DNA from: Roseateles_E cavernae
Lineage (GTDB): Bacteria; Pseudomonadota; Gammaproteobacteria; Burkholderiales; Burkholderiaceae_C
Length of the DNA: 42,299 nt
Assembly: GCF_040187885.1 (NCBI RefSeq)
Contig: NZ_JBDPLH010000018.1
Location: forward strand, 1 to 42,299
Reading direction: 5' to 3'
The number at the start of each line of letters is the position of its first letter. Position 1 is the first letter of the stretch. The notes under the pieces were generated by a model. The model had not been told where the DNA came from. It did no database searches and saw only the letters and a list, made by a program, of their open reading frames with translations. Shown here piece by piece: positions 38,278 through 42,299 of the stretch. The position numbers were made by a program, and so were the translations under genes.

Positions 38278-39573
38278 ATGCTGGACATCACCCTGCTGCG
38301 CAAAGACCTCGACGCCGTGGTCGCGCGCCTGAACACCCGCAAGAGCCCGCAAGCCTTTCTCGATGTCGAGCGCTATCAGGCGCTGGAGACCTCGCGCCGC
38401 AGCGTGCAGATGCGCACCGAGGAACTGCAGGCGCGTCGCAACAGCCTGTCCAAGCAGATCGGCATGCTCAAGGGCAAGGGTGAAGATGCCTCGGCCGTGA
38501 TGGCCGAGGTCGGCGGTATCGGCGATGAGCTCAAGGCCGGCGCCGAGCGCCTGGACGCGATCCAGCAGGAACTCAACACCATGCTGATGAGCGTGCCCAA
38601 TCTGCCGCATGAGAGCGTGCCGGTCGGGGCTGACGAGAGCGGCAATGTGGAAGTGCGCCGCTGGGGCAGCCCTCGGGCCTTCGACTTCGAGCTCAAGGAC
38701 CATGTGGACCTGGGCGCGGCCCTGGGCCTGGACTTCGAGCTAGGGGCCAAGCTCAGCGGCTCGCGCTTCACCTTCATGCGCGGCAAGGTCGCCAAGCTGC
38801 ACCGGGCGCTGGCGCAGTTCATGCTAGACACGCAGACCGAGGCGCACGGCTACACCGAGTGCTACACGCCCTATATCGTCAACCGTGAAGTGCTGGAAGG
38901 CACGGGCCAGCTGCCCAAGTTCAAGGAAGACATGTTCTGGGTGCTGCGTGGCGGTGATGAAGAGGCGGCCGAGCAGTACCTGATCTCGACCTCGGAAATC
39001 TCGCTGACCAATACCGTGCGCGAGCAGGTGCTGGACGAGGCCGCGCTGCCGATCAAGCTGACCGCCCACAGCCCCTGCTTCCGCTCGGAGGCGGGCAGTG
39101 CCGGCCGCGACACTCGCGGCCTGATCCGCCAGCATCAGTTCGACAAGGTCGAGATGGTGCAGATCACCCATCCGGACAAGAGCTACGAGGCGCTGGAGGA
39201 GATGGTCGGCCACGCCGAGGCCATCCTGCAGAAGCTGGGCCTGCCCTATCGCGTGCTGACGCTGTGCACCGGCGATATGGGCTTCGGTTCGACCAAGACC
39301 TATGACCTCGAGGTCTGGGTGCCGGCGCAGAACACCTACCGCGAGATCAGCTCCTGCTCGAACTGCGAAGGCTTCCAGGCGCGCCGCATGCAGGCCCGCT
39401 TCAAGAACGCCCAGGGCAAGAACGAGCTGGTGCACACACTCAATGGCTCCGGTCTGGCGGTCGGCCGCACCCTGGTGGCCGTGCTGGAGAACTATCAGAA
39501 CGCCGACGGCAGCATCACGGTGCCCGAGGTGCTGCGCCCCTATCTGGGTGGTGCCGAGGTCTTGCGCGGCTAA
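38278..39573 (+). CDS. serS: Seryl-tRNA synthetase
   Basis: A 431-residue class II synthetase. The N-terminal long coiled-coil arm (about 25-105) grips the tRNA-Ser variable arm. The catalytic core has PCFRSEAGSAGRDTRGLIRQ (motif 2 region) and GSGLAVGRTLVAVLEN (motif 3). Its cognate tRNA-Ser(CGA) is encoded just downstream. Confidence 0.97.
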   Translation: MLDITLLRKDLDAVVARLNTRKSPQAFLDVERYQALETSRRSVQMRTEELQARRNSLSKQIGMLKGKGEDASAVMAEVGGIGDELKAGAERLDAIQQELNTMLMSVPNLPHESVPVGADESGNVEVRRWGSPRAFDFELKDHVDLGAALGLDFELGAKLSGSRFTFMRGKVAKLHRALAQFMLDTQTEAHGYTECYTPYIVNREVLEGTGQLPKFKEDMFWVLRGGDEEAAEQYLISTSEISLTNTVREQVLDEAALPIKLTAHSPCFRSEAGSAGRDTRGLIRQHQFDKVEMVQITHPDKSYEALEEMVGHAEAILQKLGLPYRVLTLCTGDMGFGSTKTYDLEVWVPAQNTYREISSCSNCEGFQARRMQARFKNAQGKNELVHTLNGSGLAVGRTLVAVLENYQNADGSITVPEVLRPYLGGAEVLRG

Positions 39574-39588
39574 AAAGCCAGCAAAGTC

Positions 39589-39616
39589 TTGGAAACCGAA
39601 AAAAGTCCGCTATACT
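39589..39616 (+). promoter_or_regulatory. Sigma-70 promoter of tRNA-Ser
   Basis: TTGGAA (39589-39594), 16-bp spacer, TATACT (39611-39616), then GC-rich DNA as expected for a stringently controlled stable RNA promoter. The tRNA starts about 48 bp after the -10. Confidence 0.75.
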
Positions 39617-39664
39617 AGCGGGCTCAACTCGCAGCAAGCAAAACTTGCTGGGACACCAGAATTC

Positions 39665-39752
39665 GGAGAGGTGGCAGAGTGGTTGAATGTACCTGACTCG
39701 AAATCAGGCGGACGGAAACGTCTCGGGGGTTCGAATCCCCCCCTCTCCTCCA
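39665..39752 (+). tRNA. tRNA-Ser(CGA)
   Basis: 88 nt including CCA. Acceptor GGAGAGG/CCTCTCC, anticodon stem CCTGA/TCAGG with loop CTCGAAA (anticodon CGA, reads UCG), variable arm GACG-GAAA-CGTC and T-arm GGGGG-TTCGAAT-CCCCC are all intact. The base before CCA is T, while bacterial tRNA-Ser normally has G73. An integrase gene lies directly downstream, so the 3' end may have been replaced by the element's attachment site. Confidence 0.94.
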
Positions 39753-39784
39753 GAAGAAAGCGCTTGTAAATCAAGCACTTACAG

Positions 39785-39806
39785 ACCCCGCCTAGTGCGG
39801 GGTTTG
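39785..39806. terminator. Terminator after tRNA-Ser / integrase
   Basis: ACCCCGC pairs with GCGGGGT around 5 nt, followed by TTG and a loose T-run. It serves the tRNA and may also end integrase transcripts coming the other way. Confidence 0.7.
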
Positions 39807-39812
39807 TCGTTT

Positions 39813-40817
39813 CTAGGCCGCCTTCGTGGCAGGCTTGTGCGGGGATTTTTGACCAATCTTGCCCATGGCGGCGGCCAGCGTGCCGTGGGTCAGGTGGGCG
39901 TATCGCTTGGTGCTGCGGGGGTCTTTGTGGCCCAGCACGGCCCCCACGGTGAACAGGTCGACCTCGGCATTGATCATCTCGCTGGCTGCGCTGTGGCGCA
40001 GATCGTGGATGCGGATGTGCTGCAGACCGGCCGCACTGCGGGCGCGCTGAAAGCCGCGCTGAAGCGTGCTGCGATTGCTGGCCAGCGGGAGCTGCGCGAG
40101 CACGCCCAGGCGCTTGAGCTTGGGATGGATGGGCAGCACGCGGCGCTCGCCGTTCTTGGTGTCGGCCAGCACCAGGCAATCCGATTGCACCTCGACGCGC
40201 TGCAGCTCGCCCATGCGCATGCCGGTGTACCAGGCGGCCAGGATCATCATGCGGACATCGCGGCGGTCAGCCCCGCGCAGCAGCTTGGCCAGCTGGTGAC
40301 GGTCTGCGTAGACGTGGCGCTCGTTGCGCACCTGCGGCAGCTGCATGCGCACGGTGGGGTCGCTGGCGCAGATGCCGTGCTTGCGCCACGCCCAGCGGCA
40401 GGCGGCCTTGAGTAAGGCCAGGCGCACGCGGACGGTGGCGGCCGAGAGCACCACGCCCTCGCGCACGCCCTCGCGGGTGTTGGTGATCAGTGCGGCCACG
40501 GCGGGCAGCTCGGTGAGCGGCTTGCCGGTGTAGGCCCAGGCGATGGCAGCGAGATTCTCGGCGGCGCCCTTGTAGCTCTTGAGGCCGGTCTTGTCGCGCA
40601 AGTAGTGGGCGACGGCCGTGTCAATCAGGGCGTCTTGCTGCTCGACACCAGTGCCAAGGGCATAGAGGCGGCCCGACTCTTTGCGGTCGAAGGCATCGGC
40701 CTGGGCTTGACTCCAGCCCTTCGGAAGCAATCGGCTAGCTCGGTGCCGGCGACCCTCAATGACACGGTCGAACTCGTAGCGCCAGCGCTTGTTGCGGGTG
40801 TCCCATCGGATCGACAT
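39813..40817 (-). CDS. Tyrosine recombinase (integrase)
   Basis: A 334-residue protein with an N-terminal arm/core-binding part (about 1-150) and catalytic domain showing YTGMRMGEL (Arg), DTKNGERR (Lys), HDLRHS (His/Arg), LGHKDPRSTKRYAHL (His and Tyr nucleophile). All catalytic residues are present. It reads toward the tRNA-Ser attachment site, ending 61 bp from it. GGAGGG about 12 bases before the ATG lies inside the upstream gene, and the two overlap by 193 nt. Confidence 0.95.
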   Translation of the reverse strand: MSIRWDTRNKRWRYEFDRVIEGRRHRASRLLPKGWSQAQADAFDRKESGRLYALGTGVEQQDALIDTAVAHYLRDKTGLKSYKGAAENLAAIAWAYTGKPLTELPAVAALITNTREGVREGVVLSAATVRVRLALLKAACRWAWRKHGICASDPTVRMQLPQVRNERHVYADRHQLAKLLRGADRRDVRMMILAAWYTGMRMGELQRVEVQSDCLVLADTKNGERRVLPIHPKLKRLGVLAQLPLASNRSTLQRGFQRARSAAGLQHIRIHDLRHSAASEMINAEVDLFTVGAVLGHKDPRSTKRYAHLTHGTLAAAMGKIGQKSPHKPATKAA

Positions 40818-40969
40818 GATTTTTTATAGCCCTCCAGGTCGGCTGGGTCGAATCGTACAGCCCCGCCAAACTTGTGTGAGGGCAGCTCCCGGCGCTTGGC
40901 CAGGTCGTAAACCAGCCGCTGGCTGATGCCGAGCTGCTGGGCGACCTGGGCGGCGGTGAGCATGGTCAT
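40625..40969 (-). CDS. Excisionase-like HTH protein overlapping int
   Basis: A 114-residue protein. The first half is an AlpA/Xis-type winged helix (MTMLTAAQVAQQLGISQRL, then FGGAVRFDPADLEGYKKS). The second half (about 52-114) is Ser/Thr/Ala-rich and is encoded in a different frame over the start of the integrase gene. From memory, other excisionase-like proteins beside integrases carry a similar Ser/Thr-rich C-terminal tail with a V-S-L-R motif, so the overlap may be real. It should steer recombination toward excision. Confidence 0.78.
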   Translation of the reverse strand: MTMLTAAQVAQQLGISQRLVYDLAKRRELPSHKFGGAVRFDPADLEGYKKSCRSDGTPATSAGATSSTVSLRVAGTELADCFRRAGVKPRPMPSTAKSRAASMPLALVSSSKTP

Positions 40970-40977
40970 GGCTGGGC

Positions 40978-41328
40978 TCAGGCGGGATGATTTGCCAGCC
41001 GCAGCAGCACATCGGCATGACACAGCTCACCCGGCTTGCACCAGCAGGCAAGGTGCTTGCCCCGCAGCGGCGCGAGGAACAGGTGATCGCGATCGAGCTG
41101 GCCGCGCAGCCAGGCGGCATACAGATCGAGGCAGCGGCCGAGCGATGGGGGCTCATGCAGGGCCACCAGCGGGACACCTGGGCCGGCAGTGCCGTGCAGC
41201 ATGGCGATCATGCTCTGGGTGGCGTTGAACGGATTGCCCCAGGGTGTGCCACGGCAGACCTTGACGGTGTTGGAGGGCCTGCGCCAGCCTTTGGTGCCGC
41301 GCAGCTGGATGCGGGTTGGCGCGCTCAT
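40978..41328 (-). CDS. DUF4326 protein
   Basis: A 116-residue protein using the ATG at 41328, which overlaps the upstream stop (TGATG). It has VCRGTPWGNPF near the start and LRGKHLACWCKPGELCHADV near the end, the signature of DUF4326, a family common in phages and of unknown function. Cys/His pattern in the second motif could bind metal. Confidence 0.85.
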   Translation of the reverse strand: MSAPTRIQLRGTKGWRRPSNTVKVCRGTPWGNPFNATQSMIAMLHGTAGPGVPLVALHEPPSLGRCLDLYAAWLRGQLDRDHLFLAPLRGKHLACWCKPGELCHADVLLRLANHPA

Positions 41329-41741
41329 CAGAACTGCTCCCACTTCGCCATCTCCAGTGCCTTGCGGCGAGTCTCGCGGTGTGCCGCGCCAAAGCCAGAC
41401 GCCTCCCTCTCGAAGCGGGCAATGTCCTCGTTCGCCCGTTCGATGGCCTGCAGGAAGTACTGCTCAACCCACGAGTGATCAAGCACTGTCCGGCCCTCAG
41501 AAGTGCCGCGCTCGAAGATCCTCTCAGGCGTGCGGGGATCGAGCACGATGCACTCCACCGTGACGCCGCGCTCTAGGCAGAGACGCCGCACATGTTCGGC
41601 TTCCTTCGAGCTGGTGAAGCAGACACGGTCGCCATCCTTGAGGGATTCGACCATCGCCATGGTTCGGCCTGTTTGCCGGGCGCTCCGAAAGTAGACGCTT
41701 GCAACACCACGCATCGCTGCGCCGATTCCGAATTGATCCAT
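41328..41741 (-). CDS. Phage-type protein of unknown function
   Basis: A 137-residue protein. SARQTGRTMAMVESL (about 20-34) followed by DRVCFTSSKEAEHVRRLC looks like the first strands and helices of a nucleotide-binding fold with a degenerate P-loop, but no Walker B is clear. The C-terminal third is a charged helix ending KALEMAKWEQF. TGATG overlaps at both ends tie it to ASCH and DUF4326 genes in one operon. Family not recognised. Confidence 0.65.
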   Translation of the reverse strand: MDQFGIGAAMRGVASVYFRSARQTGRTMAMVESLKDGDRVCFTSSKEAEHVRRLCLERGVTVECIVLDPRTPERIFERGTSEGRTVLDHSWVEQYFLQAIERANEDIARFEREASGFGAAHRETRRKALEMAKWEQF

Positions 41742-42298
41742 CAGAACAACCTTTCCTGCCCGACCTCTTCAGCCTCGGCCGCGCTGGCTTGCAGCGTGCC
41801 GGCGAGCAGCTCGTCGGGGATGTCAAAGTAGCCCAGCACGCCGCGATAGCGGATGAAGGGCACGGGGCGGGCCTTCTCCATCACATGGCCGTAAGGGCCA
41901 GTGAAGAAGGGGCTGGGGTGCTGGGTGACGCAGTCGGTCAGCTCGGCCACGCCAACGATGCCGCCGAGCTCGTACTGCTGCGGCAGGTGCTCGCGCAGCG
42001 CGGGCATGTAGTCGAGCAGGGCCTCCNTCTCCATCACATGGCCGTAAGGGCCAGTGAAGAAGGGGCTGGGGTGCTGGGTGACGCAGTCGGTCAGCTCGGC
42101 CACGCCAACGATGCCGCCGAGCTCGTACTGCTGCGGCAGGTGCTCGCGCAGCGCGGGCATGTAGTCGAGCAGGGCCTCCAGGCCGGCCTGGTCGAACTGC
42201 TGGCCGGCGTGGATGGCGACGGGGCCGCGCACCTTGGTGGGCCAGGTGCGGTTTTCGACGGGCTTGAAGCCGTGCACGATGAGCCAGGCCCAGGGCTG
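41741..42298 (-). CDS. ASCH-domain protein, partial and carrying an assembly duplication
   Basis: The frame is open to the window edge (WAWLIV before HGFKPVENRTWP), so the start is outside. HGFKPVENRTW and RGPVAIHAGQ are typical of ASCH domains, linked to RNA binding or modified-nucleoside hydrolysis. The middle 51 codons appear twice around an N at 42027; since 153 nt keeps the frame, the gene still reads through, but the true protein should be 51 residues shorter. The C-terminus has GYFDIPDELL. Confidence 0.8.
   Translation of the reverse strand, partial: QPWAWLIVHGFKPVENRTWPTKVRGPVAIHAGQQFDQAGLEALLDYMPALREHLPQQYELGGIVGVAELTDCVTQHPSPFFTGPYGHVMEXEALLDYMPALREHLPQQYELGGIVGVAELTDCVTQHPSPFFTGPYGHVMEKARPVPFIRYRGVLGYFDIPDELLAGTLQASAAEAEEVGQERLF
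41875..42179. repeat. Perfect 152-bp direct duplication around one N
   Basis: Bases 41875-42026 recur exactly as 42028-42179, with N at 42027. It lies inside one gene and keeps frame by chance of length. Best explained as two contig ends that overlap and were joined without merging. Confidence 0.92.
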
Positions 42299-42299
42299 G

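Larger units (their letters stand above)
39753..42299. mobile_element. Second integrated element (prophage or genomic island), left end
   Basis: A tyrosine recombinase reading toward tRNA-Ser, an excisionase-like gene and small phage-type genes (DUF4326, ASCH) begin immediately after the tRNA and run off the window. The tRNA 3' end is attL. The far end and the cargo are not visible. Confidence 0.85.

Noticed and set aside
40815..40835. Six-A run at the xis-int junction as a possible frameshift site making a fused protein
   Set aside because: The run is in the wrong phase for a standard X XXY YYZ heptamer, and int has its own ATG with GGAGGG upstream.
41741..42298. True tandem domain duplication in the ASCH protein
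   Set aside because: The copies are identical at every base and meet at an N, which points to assembly rather than evolution.

Overview
The window is high-GC DNA from a betaproteobacterium of the order Burkholderiales. The host gene orders (yicC-gmk-rpoZ with spoT and greB; kinase-PP2C-rph-rdgB-hemW; fkpB-ispH-serS) and the protein sequences fit the Roseateles/Rubrivivax/Leptothrix side of that order, but I cannot name the genus. About 22 kb of chromosome (roughly 17.8-39.75 kb) lies between two separate integrated elements.

Region 1 (1-17,810) is the right-hand part of a siphovirus-type prophage. It runs in late-gene order on the + strand: a truncated virion protein, an SGNH-hydrolase-like virion protein, a small inserted cassette with a divergent ribbon-helix-helix regulator, a zinc-ribbon protein, head-tail connector, head closure, neck (gp10-like) and tail terminator proteins, a terminator, tail tube, tail assembly chaperone with a canonical -1 frameshift signal (A AAA AAC plus stem-loop), tape measure, three tail-tip proteins, a 1,282-residue J-like tip protein and a tail-fibre-assembly-like protein. 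Next come a secreted outer-membrane-like protein and the lysis cassette (holin, SAR-type endolysin, Rz with Rz1 nested in another frame). The last few kb are accessory: an acidic protein of unknown function, an SRAP-domain (YedK/HMCES-like) protein and a small unknown gene with a LexA-type box directly before its start. The prophage ends at a 45-bp remnant of the 3' half of tRNA-Arg(ACG), which starts exactly at the anticodon loop and is followed by the host tRNA terminator. This is attR; the intact tRNA and the integrase should lie left of the window.

Region 2 (17.9-39.6 kb) is host chromosome: a secreted alpha/beta hydrolase, a CaiB-type CoA transferase/racemase, greB, spoT, a VOC protein divergent from a TetR regulator (placed between spoT and rpoZ), rpoZ, gmk, yicC, a Ser/Thr kinase with a PP2C phosphatase, rph, rdgB, hemW, cheB-cheD-cheR, a diguanylate cyclase with a FlhG-like ATPase, a group II truncated globin, smr, radC, fkpB, ispH, serS and tRNA-Ser(CGA).

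Region 3 (39.75 kb to the end) is the left end of a second element integrated at tRNA-Ser. A tyrosine recombinase reads toward the tRNA. It overlaps by 193 nt an excisionase-like HTH gene, and is preceded by a tightly coupled chain of a DUF4326 protein, an unknown protein and an ASCH-domain protein. The ASCH gene contains a perfect 152-bp direct duplication around a single N, almost certainly an unmerged contig overlap.

The observations most worth following up are the chaperone frameshift signal, the inserted regulator cassette flanked by short direct repeats, the SOS-linked accessory genes next to attR, and the gene-in-gene overlaps (Rz/Rz1 and xis/int).
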